From Serinicoccus kebangsaanensis (GTDB lineage: Bacteria > Actinomycetota > Actinomycetes > Actinomycetales > Dermatophilaceae), in NCBI RefSeq assembly GCF_008919445.1, contig NZ_VSLG01000015.1, forward strand, positions 24,493 to 88,492: 64,000 nt of DNA. Direction: 5' to 3'. Positions 46,480 to 54,991 of the stretch are shown here, one piece after another. Both the position numbers and the translations under genes were made by a program. Positions within the stretch are counted from its first letter, which is position 1. Each line of letters opens with the position of its first letter. Below the pieces are notes generated by a model. That model ran no database searches, was not told the DNA's origin, and was given only the letters and a program-made list of their open reading frames with translations.

Positions 46480-46536
46480 TGTGCACGTGTTGCACACGTT
46501 CTGTCGTTGTTCTGCGCACGCCCGGATCCCTAGGTT
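46480..46536 (+). promoter_or_regulatory. Promoter and operator region of the subtilisin gene
   Basis: The region is A/T-richer than its surroundings. TTGTTC (46507-46512), N18, TAGGTT (46531-46536) is a good promoter. Upstream is the palindrome TGTGCA-CGTGT-TGCACA (46480-46496), and overlapping the -35 are two GTTCTG boxes 11 bp apart (46498 and 46509). Together they suggest controlled expression of the protease. Confidence 0.5.
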
Positions 46537-46593
46537 CGACGGGTCGGGGTGACGTATGTCACCAGGCATCCATCTCAACCGAGAGGACAGTTC

Positions 46594-49500
46594 ATGCATT
46601 CGAATCCGCGACGACGCTGGTGGGCAAGCCTTGCCGCCGGCGCCCTCGTTGCCTCAGGGCTGGCGGCCACCGTCCCGGCCGTGGCGGCTCCCGGGGCGCT
46701 CGAGCCGAGTCTGAAGGACAAGATCGACGCCCAGGTCGACGAAGAGCTGGCGGGCGGGGGGCGTGCCGATGTGTGGGTGCGGTTCGCGGACCGCCCCGAC
46801 CTGGACCAGTTCTCCACCATCACCGACTGGGACAAGCGGGGCCAGGCGGTCGTCGATGCCTTGAAGGCGTCGGCCAAGGCCAGCCAGGCCGACCTCAAGG
46901 GGCAGCTGGACGCCGAGGACGTCGACTACCAGGCGTTCTGGGCCACCAACTCGATCCGGGTCGGCGGCGCCGACCTGGACCTCGTCACCTCGATGGCCTC
47001 GGCCGGTGGGGTCGAGGGGATCTACCCGACCCTGACCATCGACGTGCCGGACCTCAAGGAGGAGGACCAGCAGATGGCCCCCGCGGCCGTCGAGTGGGGG
47101 GTGGCCGACGTCAACGCCCCGGCCGTGTGGGAGGACCTCGGCATCCGCGGCGAGGGGGTCGTCGTCGCCTCGATCGACACGGGGGCGCAGTTCGACCACC
47201 CGGCTCTCGTCAACGCCTACCGCGGCAACAACGGTGACGGGACGTTCGACCACAACTACAACTGGTTCGACGCGGCAGGCACCTCGCCGGACGCGCCGGC
47301 CGACAACGACGGGCACGGCACGCACGTCACCGGCACCATGGTCGGGGACGACGGTGGGGACAACCAGGTGGGGGTGGCGCCGGGCGCGACCTGGATCGCC
47401 GCCAACGGCTGCTGCCCGACCGACGCGGCACTGATCGCCTCCGGCGAGTGGATGCTCGAGCCGCGGGACCTCGAGGGTGAGAACCCGGACGTCTCCAAGC
47501 GCCCGCACGTCATCAACAACAGCTGGGGCACCCAGGCCCCCTCGACGGCGCCCTTCATGGAGGACATCATCGAGGCCTGGGCGGCGAGCGGTCAGTTCGG
47601 CGTCTTCGCCAACGGCAACACCGGTCCCGCCTGCGAGAGCGCAGGGTCACCGGGCAGCCGGATCGTCGCCTACTCCGTAGGCAACTACAACAGCAGCCAC
47701 ACCATCTCCGGCACCTCCGGACGCGGCGCGGGTCAGGACGGCGAGATCAAGCCGAACATCTCCGCACCCGGCAGCGCGGTCCGGTCCTCGGTCCCCGGCA
47801 ACGGGTATGCCGTCTACTCGGGCACCTCGATGGCGTCGCCGCACGTGGCGGGCGCTGTCGCGCTCGCCTGGTCCGGTGCACCTGCCCTGGTGGGCGACGT
47901 GGACGGCACCCGAGGTCTGCTCGACGGCTCTGCCGTCAACACCGAGGACCTGCAGTGCGGTGGTACGGCCGAGGACAACAACGTCTTCGGCGAGGGTCGG
48001 CTGGACGCCCTCGAGCTGGTGAACTCGGCGCCGATCGGCGACGCCGGCACCCTGGAGGGCACGGTCACCGACGCCTCCAGCGGCGACCCCCTGGCGGACA
48101 CCTCGGTGGACGTCATGGGCCCGATCGAGCGCAGCCTGCTCACGGACGAGGAGGGCAGCTACGAGGCCCAGCTCTCCGCGGGTGACTACGAGCTCACGAT
48201 GAGCAAGTTCGGCTACGCGACCGCGACGGCGAGCGCCACGATCACGGCCGGCGAGACCACCACGGTGGACGCCGCCCTGGATCCGGTGCCGAGCAGTGCG
48301 GTCACCGGCACGGTCACCGACGGGTCGGGCTACGGCTTCCCGCTGTATGCCCGCGTCAGTGCCGAGGGAACGCCGGCGGCGACCTTCACCAACCCGGAGA
48401 CGGGCGAGTTCTCGCTGGACCTCCCCGAGGGGGAGACCTTCGAGCTCACGGTCCAGGTGCAGTACCCGGGCTACACCACCCCGACCGTCGAGGCCACCTC
48501 CGGTGACGCCGTCGACGTCGAGGTCCCGGTCGACTCGGCCACCTGCATCGCCCCCGGCTACGAGTACGTCGTGGACGGTGTGACCGAGAGCTTCGACGAC
48601 ACCACCGCACCCGAGGGCTGGGAGGTCGTGGACTACGCCGAGACCGGCGAGGTCTGGGCCTTCGACAACCCCGGTGGTCGGGACAACATGACCGGCGGCG
48701 AGGGCAACTTCGCGATCCTCGACTCCGACTTCTACGGATCGAGCGGTGTGCAGGACAGTGCGCTGGTGAGTCCCAGCGCCGACATGTCCGACCTCTCCGA
48801 GCCGGTCGTCGGCTTCCGGCAGGACTGGAACGCGCTGGGTGACGACCTGGCCGACGTCGAGTTCAGCCTCGACGGTGGCGAGACCTGGACCACGGTGCTG
48901 TCCCAGGACGCATCCGTCCGTGGGCCGGACGAGCAGGTCGTCCCGCTGCCCGACGCGGCCGGTCAGGCCGACGTGAAGGTGGCCTTCCACATGTACCAGG
49001 CGGAGTACGACTGGTGGTGGCAGGTCGACGACGTCTTCCTCGGCAACCGCGTCTGCTCGCCCTCCGGCGAGGGCGGCTACGTCGTGGGCAACGTCTACTC
49101 CGAGGAGGACGGCACCGGCGTCGTGGGCGCCACGGTGACCAACCTCGACGTCCCGGAGGAGTCCGCGCTCACGGCTGCCACCCCGGCGGACGACAACCTG
49201 GACGACGGCTTCTACTGGATGTTCTCGGCCAACCCCGGGACGCACCCCTTCGAGGCCACCGCTCGCGGCTACTCGTCGGCGACGCAGGACGTCACCGTGG
49301 AGCACGCCGACGCGGTCCGGGCCGACTTCACCCTCGGCTCCGGCTTCGTCGTCGTGGACACGGAGTCGATCGAGGTCTACCAGCCGTTGGGTTCGGAGCG
49401 TCGCCACCGGGTGACCTTCACGAACACCGGCTCCGGTGAGGCCGAGGTCACGCTGTCCGAGCAGGCCGGCGAGTTCGAGATCCTCCGGGTCGACGGCAGC

Positions 49501-50970
49501 CGGGAGAAGATGGGCGCCAGCGCCGAGGGTGCGGGCGGTGAGGTGGTCACGCTCGACGTGGAGACCTCGCTCGCCGCTGCGGCCTCCGGCATGGGCAGGT
49601 CCGGAGCGGCCGACCCGAAGCGGGTCGCAGCGGACCCGTGGACCCCGTTGGGCAACTACCCGCGGGTCGCCATGGACAACCGCGTCGTCAACCTCGACGG
49701 CACCTGGTACACCCTCGGTGGCACCACCGGCTCGGCCGCGTTCGCGGACGTCAACCGGTACGACGCCGAGGCGATGGCCTGGACCGCCGTGGCCCCGCTG
49801 CCCGAGGCGGCCTCGGCCGTGACGGCAGCCGCTGTCAACGGGCAGATCGTGTCCACCGGCGGATGGGTCGACGGTGGCGTGGCCACCGCCACCCACGTCT
49901 ACGACGCGGGTGCGGACGCCTGGACCGGCGGGGCGGACGCCCCGGTCGCGGTCTCGGCGGCCGGGACGGCAGTGGTCGACGGGATGCTCTACTCCGTCGG
50001 CGGCTGCACCACGGCGGACTGCCTGCCCACCAGCAACGCGGTGATGGCCTACGACGCCGGATCGGACAGCTGGACCCAGCTGGCCGACTACCCGGTCGCC
50101 GTGGCCTTCCCCTCCTGCGGTGGGGTCGACGGCCAGGTGATCTGCGTCGGCGGCAACGACGGTGCCGCCGGCATCACGACCGCCTACGCCTACGACCCGG
50201 CGGACGACGCCTGGACGGCGTTGCCGGACGCTCCGGTCGACGTGTGGGCGGCCCAGTCGGCCGGTGCCAACGGTCACCTGGTCGTCAACGGTGGTGTCCA
50301 GGGCGGTGCCGTGACGAACGCGAGCTTCGCGTTCGACGGGGCCACCGGCGCCTGGGTCGAGATGCCGGCCAGCAGCGCGGCCGTCTACCGCGGAGGTGCC
50401 GCCTGCGGCATCGCCAAGGTCGGCGGTTCGACCGGTGGCTTCACCCCGATCGACGTCGCCGAGCAGCTGCCCGGCTACGACGACTGCGGTGCCACCGGCG
50501 CCGACGTCGCCTGGATGACGGTGGACCCGATGGAGTTCACCGTCGAGCCCGGCGAGCGGGTGCGGGTGCGGGTGACCACGGACGCCAACGTGGCGCAGCC
50601 GGGCACCTACACCGCCGGCATCGGCATCCGGACCAGCACCCCGCAGGACCTGGACCCGATCGACGTGACCATGAACGTCACGCCGCCTCGGAACTGGGGC
50701 AAGATGCAGGGCACGGTCGAGGGTGTCGAGTGCGACACCTCGCGGGTCGGGCTCAGCGGCGCGGTGGTGGACCTCACCCCGAACAGCGGTGACCACCCGG
50801 GCTACAGCCTCATCACCGAGGAGGACGGCTCGTACGCCTACTGGGTGCTCACCGACCGGTACCAGGCCATCGTGGCCAAGGACGGCTACCGTCCGACGGT
50901 CGACGACATCCGGGTGCCGCGTGGACGGATCGTGACGGAGGACTTCGCCCTCCGGAAGATCGGGTGCTGA
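46594..50970 (+). CDS. Large secreted S8 subtilisin with carboxypeptidase-regulatory and Kelch-like repeats
   Basis: 1458 residues from ATG 46594, with GAGAGGA upstream. A Sec signal peptide ends near residue 33 (TVPAVAAPG). An I9-like propeptide precedes the catalytic domain, with Asp195 (VASIDTGAQFDHP), His241 (NDGHGTHVTGTM), oxyanion Asn309 (INNSWG) and Ser412 (YSGTSMASPHVAG). Downstream are carboxypeptidase-regulatory-like beta domains (GTLEGTVTDASSGDPLADTS and similar), a MAM/jelly-roll-like part, six or so Kelch-like blades (YTLGGTTGSAAFADVNRYDA, YSVGGCTTAD) and a final regulatory-like domain. No sortase motif or terminal membrane anchor is visible, so it is likely released. The substrate is unknown. 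Confidence 0.93.
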   Translation: MHSNPRRRWWASLAAGALVASGLAATVPAVAAPGALEPSLKDKIDAQVDEELAGGGRADVWVRFADRPDLDQFSTITDWDKRGQAVVDALKASAKASQADLKGQLDAEDVDYQAFWATNSIRVGGADLDLVTSMASAGGVEGIYPTLTIDVPDLKEEDQQMAPAAVEWGVADVNAPAVWEDLGIRGEGVVVASIDTGAQFDHPALVNAYRGNNGDGTFDHNYNWFDAAGTSPDAPADNDGHGTHVTGTMVGDDGGDNQVGVAPGATWIAANGCCPTDAALIASGEWMLEPRDLEGENPDVSKRPHVINNSWGTQAPSTAPFMEDIIEAWAASGQFGVFANGNTGPACESAGSPGSRIVAYSVGNYNSSHTISGTSGRGAGQDGEIKPNISAPGSAVRSSVPGNGYAVYSGTSMASPHVAGAVALAWSGAPALVGDVDGTRGLLDGSAVNTEDLQCGGTAEDNNVFGEGRLDALELVNSAPIGDAGTLEGTVTDASSGDPLADTSVDVMGPIERSLLTDEEGSYEAQLSAGDYELTMSKFGYATATASATITAGETTTVDAALDPVPSSAVTGTVTDGSGYGFPLYARVSAEGTPAATFTNPETGEFSLDLPEGETFELTVQVQYPGYTTPTVEATSGDAVDVEVPVDSATCIAPGYEYVVDGVTESFDDTTAPEGWEVVDYAETGEVWAFDNPGGRDNMTGGEGNFAILDSDFYGSSGVQDSALVSPSADMSDLSEPVVGFRQDWNALGDDLADVEFSLDGGETWTTVLSQDASVRGPDEQVVPLPDAAGQADVKVAFHMYQAEYDWWWQVDDVFLGNRVCSPSGEGGYVVGNVYSEEDGTGVVGATVTNLDVPEESALTAATPADDNLDDGFYWMFSANPGTHPFEATARGYSSATQDVTVEHADAVRADFTLGSGFVVVDTESIEVYQPLGSERRHRVTFTNTGSGEAEVTLSEQAGEFEILRVDGSREKMGASAEGAGGEVVTLDVETSLAAAASGMGRSGAADPKRVAADPWTPLGNYPRVAMDNRVVNLDGTWYTLGGTTGSAAFADVNRYDAEAMAWTAVAPLPEAASAVTAAAVNGQIVSTGGWVDGGVATATHVYDAGADAWTGGADAPVAVSAAGTAVVDGMLYSVGGCTTADCLPTSNAVMAYDAGSDSWTQLADYPVAVAFPSCGGVDGQVICVGGNDGAAGITTAYAYDPADDAWTALPDAPVDVWAAQSAGANGHLVVNGGVQGGAVTNASFAFDGATGAWVEMPASSAAVYRGGAACGIAKVGGSTGGFTPIDVAEQLPGYDDCGATGADVAWMTVDPMEFTVEPGERVRVRVTTDANVAQPGTYTAGIGIRTSTPQDLDPIDVTMNVTPPRNWGKMQGTVEGVECDTSRVGLSGAVVDLTPNSGDHPGYSLITEEDGSYAYWVLTDRYQAIVAKDGYRPTVDDIRVPRGRIVTEDFALRKIGC

Positions 50971-50996
50971 GGAGTCGCTGAGCGACCCCTCGGTGC

Positions 50997-51036
50997 CGGG
51001 TGGCCCGTCTCGACCACGGTCGGGGCGGGCCACCCG
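50997..51036 (+). terminator. Terminator after the subtilisin gene
   Basis: A 19-bp stem with two wobble positions: CGGGTGGCCCGTCTCGACC pairs with the complementary strand ending CGGGCCACCCG, with a very tight loop. It ends just before the infC promoter. Confidence 0.65.
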
Positions 51037-51041
51037 TCTGC

Positions 51042-51047
51042 TATCAT
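51042..51047 (+). promoter_or_regulatory. -10 box of the infC-rpmI-rplT operon
   Basis: TATCAT follows the upstream terminator; no clear -35 is seen. A start near 51054 gives a leader of about 230 nt before infC, long enough for the regulatory fold annotated separately. Confidence 0.4.
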
Positions 51048-51207
51048 GCTGGGTGACCAGTCGGGCGCGAGCGTGCCCGACGTGCAAGAGGGGCCCTGAG
51101 CCCCCACCCGCGTCGACCTCAGGTCGCCGGGTCAGATCGGTCCCCGGCGTCCAGCCGGGAGTCGGGTCCGGGCATACCGCTCGGGCGACGACGTGACCGA
51201 GGGACGG

Positions 51208-51247
51208 GGCCTCTTGCGCACCAGGTGCCAGGAGGCCTTTCTGGTGC
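51208..51247 (+). promoter_or_regulatory. Candidate attenuator in the infC leader
   Basis: A hairpin with outer arms GGCCTCTTG/CAGGAGGCC and inner GCAC/GTGC (51208-51237) is followed by TTT, a terminator shape. GCACCAG (51218-51224), inside it, can instead pair with CTGGTGC (51241-51247), which would break the terminator. Such a switch 40-80 nt before infC resembles the logic of L20- or IF3-controlled leaders, but no known family is recognised. Confidence 0.5.
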
Positions 51248-51286
51248 CCGGGGTCGGGTCAGACACGACGACGAAGGAGCAGGCAC

Positions 51287-51898
51287 ATCAGCGAGCCTCG
51301 CATCAACGACCGCATCCGGGTCCCGGAAGTGCGGTTGGTGGGCCCCAACGGGGAACAGGTCGGCATCGTGCGCGTCGAGGACGCGCTGCGGCTGGCGGCC
51401 GAGGCCGACCTCGACCTGGTCGAGGTGGCCCCGATGGCACGTCCCCCGGTCGCCAAGCTCATGGACTACGGCAAGTACAAGTACGAAGCCGCCATGAAGG
51501 CCAGGGAAGCCCGCAAGAACCAGGTCAACACGGTCATCAAGGAGATCAAGCTCCGCCCCAAGATCGACGACCACGACTACGGCACCAAGAAGGGGCACGT
51601 CGTCCGGTTCCTCAAGGCCGGCGACAAGGTCAAGGTCACCATCATGTTCCGCGGCCGGGAGCAGTCCCGCCCCGAGCTCGGGTTCCGGCTGCTGCAGCGG
51701 CTGGCCGAGGACGTGGCCGAGCTGGGTCACGTGGAGAGCGCGCCCAAGCAGGACGGACGCAACATGGTGATGGTCCTGGGCCCGACCGCCAAGAAGGCCC
51801 AGGTCCGCCAGGCCAAGCGGCGGGACGCCGAGCGCGCGCAGAACGCCGCCGAGACGCCCGCGACCGACGAGGCCACCCTCACCCCAGACCCGCAGTGA
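51287..51898 (+). CDS. infC: Translation initiation factor IF-3
   Basis: 203 residues from ATC 51287. The non-standard start is typical of infC and is supported by AAGGAG 7 nt upstream and by the conserved N-terminus [20 protein letters not shown], all of which a GTG start at 51329 would cut off. [20 protein letters not shown] and [19 protein letters not shown] are the linker and C-domain marks. IF-3 discriminates against such starts, giving autocontrol. First gene of the infC-rpmI-rplT operon. Confidence 0.96.
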   Translation: MSEPRINDRIRVPEVRLVGPNGEQVGIVRVEDALRLAAEADLDLVEVAPMARPPVAKLMDYGKYKYEAAMKAREARKNQVNTVIKEIKLRPKIDDHDYGTKKGHVVRFLKAGDKVKVTIMFRGREQSRPELGFRLLQRLAEDVAELGHVESAPKQDGRNMVMVLGPTAKKAQVRQAKRRDAERAQNAAETPATDEATLTPDPQ

Positions 51899-51983
51899 GG
51901 CGCCGGGCCCACGGCCCGGCCCCACGGCATACGTGACAGGACAACGCCCGACACCGGGCGAGACGAGCGAAGGAGATCGGCCC

Positions 51984-52178
51984 ATGCCGAAGATGAAGAC
52001 CCACAGCGGTGCCAAGAAGCGCTTCCGCGTGACGGGCTCCGGCAAGATCATGCACCAGCGCGCGCGCCACGTGCACAAGTTCCAGGAGCGCACCAGCCAG
52101 GCCGCGCGCCGGCTCGTGAACGACAAGGAGGTCGCCCCGAGCGACGTCCGCAAGGTCAAGAAGATGCTCGGGCTCTGA
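51984..52178 (+). CDS. rpmI: Ribosomal protein bL35
   Basis: 64 residues, very basic. It begins MPKMKTHSGAKKRFRVTGSG as in all bL35. ATG 51984 has AAGGAGA upstream. It is a component of the 50S subunit. Confidence 0.97.
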   Translation: MPKMKTHSGAKKRFRVTGSGKIMHQRARHVHKFQERTSQAARRLVNDKEVAPSDVRKVKKMLGL

Positions 52179-52226
52179 CCGGGTCCCCCTGAACTTTCCC
52201 CACCGAACTAGTCAAGGAGTACTCAC

Positions 52227-52613
52227 GTGGCACGCGTGAAGCGGGCGGTCAACGCCCACAAGAAGCGCCGGGTCGTCCTGGAGCGCGCCAGCGGTTACCG
52301 CGGACAGCGCAGCCGGCTGTACCGCAAGGCGAAGGAGCAGGTCACCCACAGCCTGGTCTACAGCTACAACGACCGCCGGGCGAAGAAGGGCGACTTCCGC
52401 CGTCTCTGGATCCAGCGCATCAACGCCGGGGCGCGCGCCAACGGCATGACCTACAACCGGTTCATCCAGGGCCTGAAGGCCGCCGGTGTCGAGGTCGACC
52501 GTCGCATGCTGGCCGAGCTGGCCGTGCACGACGAGGCCGCCTTCGCCGCCCTCGTCGAGCTCTCCCGCGCCAACGTGCCCGCGACCGGCAGCAAGGCCGG
52601 CTCCGCGGCCTGA
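52227..52613 (+). CDS. rplT: Ribosomal protein bL20
   Basis: 128 residues from GTG 52227 with AAGGAG upstream. It begins [20 protein letters not shown], followed by [20 protein letters not shown]. It is an early 50S assembly protein and, in some bacteria, the repressor of this operon. The C-terminus ([20 protein letters not shown]) has a short extension. Confidence 0.97.
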   Translation: MARVKRAVNAHKKRRVVLERASGYRGQRSRLYRKAKEQVTHSLVYSYNDRRAKKGDFRRLWIQRINAGARANGMTYNRFIQGLKAAGVEVDRRMLAELAVHDEAAFAALVELSRANVPATGSKAGSAA

Positions 52614-52649
52614 GCCGCAGGGCCTGAGCGTCCACCGACGCCCCAGCGC

Positions 52650-53465
52650 ATGACCGCCGATGCCCACCCGCTGCTGAGCAACCCTCGCAGCGAGCGGGTC
52701 CGGCAGGTCGCCGCGCTGGGGCGTCGTGCTGCCCGGCAGCGCTCCGGCACCTTCCTGGTCGAGGGTCCGCAGGCGGTGCGGGAGCTGCTGCGGTATGCCC
52801 CCGGCCGGGCACGGGCGCTCTACGCCACCGAGGTGGCGGGGGAGCGGCACCCCGAGCTGCTGGCGGCCGCGGAGCAGGCCGACGTGCCCCGCTGGACGTG
52901 CACCCCGCAGGTGCTGGAGACGATGGCCGACACCGGGTCGCCGCAGGGGGTGGTGGCGGTCGCCGAGACCATCGACGTGCCGCTGTCCGCGGCGCTGGGT
53001 GCGGTGGGGGAGCACGACTTCGCCGTGGTGCTCACGCACGTGCGGGATCCGGGCAACGCCGGGACCGTGCTGCGCGGGGCCAGCGCCTTCGGCGCGGCCG
53101 CCGTCCTCGTCAGCGATGCCTCGGTCGACGTCTACAACCCCAAGGTGGTGCGGTCCACCGTCGGCGCGCTCTTCCACCTGCCGGTGAGCGTGGGCGCGCC
53201 GGTGGAGGAGGTGCTGGCCGAGTGCCGCGCGGCCGGCATCCGGCTGCTGGCCGCGGACGGATCGGGCCAAACTGCTCTCCCCGACGCCGACCTCACCGGC
53301 CGGCACGCCTGGGTGATGGGGAACGAGGCCTGGGGACTGTCGCCCGAGGTGCTCGCCGCGTGCGACCAGCGCGTGGGCATACCCATCGCGCGGGCGGAGT
53401 CGCTGAACCTGGCGATGGCCGCCACCGTCTGCCTGCACGCCTCCGCGAGCTCCCGCCCCTCCTGA
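52650..53465 (+). CDS. SpoU/TrmH-family RNA 2'-O-methyltransferase
   Basis: 271 residues. The N-terminal substrate-binding domain (RVRQVAALGRRAARQRSGTF, LVEGPQAVREL) is followed by the SPOUT knot with motif 1 VVLTHVRDPGNAGTVLRGAS, motif 2 AWVMGNEAWGLSPEV and motif 3 RVGIPIARAESLNLAMAA. It methylates 23S rRNA or a tRNA ribose; position after rplT is usual in actinobacteria. ATG 52650 is 36 nt after rplT. It carries an ATA codon inside GGCATACC. Confidence 0.9.
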   Translation: MTADAHPLLSNPRSERVRQVAALGRRAARQRSGTFLVEGPQAVRELLRYAPGRARALYATEVAGERHPELLAAAEQADVPRWTCTPQVLETMADTGSPQGVVAVAETIDVPLSAALGAVGEHDFAVVLTHVRDPGNAGTVLRGASAFGAAAVLVSDASVDVYNPKVVRSTVGALFHLPVSVGAPVEEVLAECRAAGIRLLAADGSGQTALPDADLTGRHAWVMGNEAWGLSPEVLAACDQRVGIPIARAESLNLAMAATVCLHASASSRPS

Positions 53466-53475
53466 CCCCCTCCCC

Positions 53476-53592
53476 ACCGAGCGTCGCTCGTGGTTGTCCT
53501 GGACCGGACCGAGCGTCGCTCGTGGTTGTCCTATACCGGACCGAGCGTCGCTCGTGGTTGTCCTATACCGGACCGAGCGTCGCTCATGGTTG
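53476..53592 (+). repeat. Tandem array A: four 32-bp units
   Basis: Units start at 53476, 53508, 53540 and 53572 (the last partial). Each begins ACCGAGCGTCGCTCGTGG followed by TTGTC and, in the complete units, a 9-nt tail (CTATACCGG in two of them). The GAGC-GTC-GCTC part is itself a small palindrome. No gene is seen in 53466-53848. Confidence 0.95.
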
Positions 53593-53612
53593 CTGATCGA
53601 GGGCTGGCGTCA

Positions 53613-53800
53613 CCACGGGCGACGCTCGGTGGGCCGTGTGGCAACCACAGGCGACGCCCGGTGGGCCGTGTGGCAACCACAGGCGACGCCCGGTGGGCCG
53701 TGTGGCAACCACGGGCGACGCTCGGTGGGCCGTGTGGTAACCACGGGCGACGCCCGGTGGGCCGTGTGGCAACCACAGGCGACGCTCGGTGGAGTGTCGG
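53613..53800 (-). repeat. Tandem array B: six 32-bp units, inverted relative to array A
   Basis: The GACG anchor recurs at 53621, 53653, 53685, 53717, 53749 and 53781, exactly 32 bp apart. Read on the minus strand the unit shares about 23 nt with array A (ACCGAGCGTCGCCCGTGG and TTGCC) but has a different 9-nt tail. Array A and B can therefore fold onto each other. Confidence 0.95.
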
Positions 53801-53848
53801 ACGAAACCCGGTCGAGGGTCCGCCGGGCTCGCACCTAGACTGGCCGCC

Positions 53849-54991
53849 GTGTCTGCAGCCGATGCCCCCGATCCGACCGACGGTATGCCTGCCCCCGACG
53901 GTGACGGGAGTGCCGGCGAGGGCGGCGCGCAGGACCTGAGCCAGGAGTCGATCGAGGGGCACGTCGCGGCCGCGCTGCGCGCCGTCGGCGCGGCGGGCGA
54001 CCTCGACGAGCTCAAGCAGGCCCGCCTCGCCCACGCGGGTGACCGGTCCCCGCTGGCCCTGGCCAACCGGGCGATCGGTGGGCTGCCGGGCTCGGAGAAG
54101 GCCGCGGCGGGCAAGCTCGTCGGCCAGGCGAGGGGGAAGGTCAACCAGGCGCTGGCCGCGCGGCAGGTCGAGCTGGAGGCGGAGCGGGACGAGCGCATCC
54201 TCGTGGACGAGGCGATGGACCTGACGGTCGCCCCGGGGCGGCGCCCCCTGGGCCGTCGGCACGTCCTGACCGTGACCGCCGAGCGGATGGCGGACGCGAT
54301 GGTCGGCATGGGCTGGGAGATCGCCGAAGGCCCCCAGGTCGAGGCCGAGTGGTTCAACTTCGACGCGCTGAACTTCGACAAGGACCACCCGGCCCGGCAG
54401 ATGCAGGACACCTTCTTCGTCGACCCGGCCAAGGCCGGGCTGGTGCTGCGCACCCACACCTCACCCGTCCAGGCGCGCTCGCTCATCGAGCGCGGTGTCC
54501 CGCTCTACGTCGCCGTGCCGGGCAAGACGTTCCGGACCGACGAGCTGGACGCCACGCATACCCCGGTGTTCCACCAGCTGGAAGGGTTGGCCATCGACGA
54601 GGGGCTGACCATGGCCCACCTCAAGGGCACCCTGGACCGGCTCGCCGAGGGGATGTTCGGCCCCGGCATCGTCAGCCGCCTCCGCCCGGCCTACTTCCCG
54701 TTCACCGAGCCCAGCGCGGAGATGGACTTCCGCTGCTTCGTCTGCCGGGGCGTCGCCACCGACCCCGCGTGCCGGACGTGCGGCGGCACCGGCTGGATCG
54801 AGTGGGGCGGCTGCGGGATGGTCAACCAGAACGTCCTCCGCGCGTGCGGGGTCGACCCGGACCGCTACCAGGGCTTCGCCTTCGGCATGGGGGTGGAGCG
54901 GACCGCGATGTTCCGCCACGGCATCGCGGACATGCGGGAGATGATCGAGGGAGACGTGCGCTTCAACGCGCAGTTCGGGATGGAGATCTGA
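53849..54991 (+). CDS. pheS: Phenylalanyl-tRNA synthetase alpha subunit
   Basis: 380 residues from GTG 53849; TAGACT at 53836-53841 lies 7 nt upstream, so the message is probably leaderless. Class II motifs are present: RTHTSPVQARSLIERGVPL and the motif 3 GMGVERTAMFRHGIADMREM. A Cys pair region CFVCRG with CRTCGGTGW is in the expected place. The first about 30 residues are acidic and poorly conserved, and a later ATG at 53885 is possible. Its stop overlaps pheT. Confidence 0.96.
   Translation: MSAADAPDPTDGMPAPDGDGSAGEGGAQDLSQESIEGHVAAALRAVGAAGDLDELKQARLAHAGDRSPLALANRAIGGLPGSEKAAAGKLVGQARGKVNQALAARQVELEAERDERILVDEAMDLTVAPGRRPLGRRHVLTVTAERMADAMVGMGWEIAEGPQVEAEWFNFDALNFDKDHPARQMQDTFFVDPAKAGLVLRTHTSPVQARSLIERGVPLYVAVPGKTFRTDELDATHTPVFHQLEGLAIDEGLTMAHLKGTLDRLAEGMFGPGIVSRLRPAYFPFTEPSAEMDFRCFVCRGVATDPACRTCGGTGWIEWGGCGMVNQNVLRACGVDPDRYQGFAFGMGVERTAMFRHGIADMREMIEGDVRFNAQFGMEI

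Noticed and set aside
51329..51898. infC starting at GTG 51329
   Set aside because: It would delete the conserved N-terminus of IF-3. ATC 51287 is in frame with a good ribosome site.
53476..53800. CRISPR array
   Set aside because: The whole 32-bp unit repeats with near-identical tails; there are no unique spacers, the orientation reverses midway and no cas genes are near.
53494..53939. Repeat peptide encoded by the 32-bp arrays
   Set aside because: The period is not a multiple of 3, so each frame cycles through different peptides; frames stay open only because stops are rare, and no start or ribosome site is convincing.
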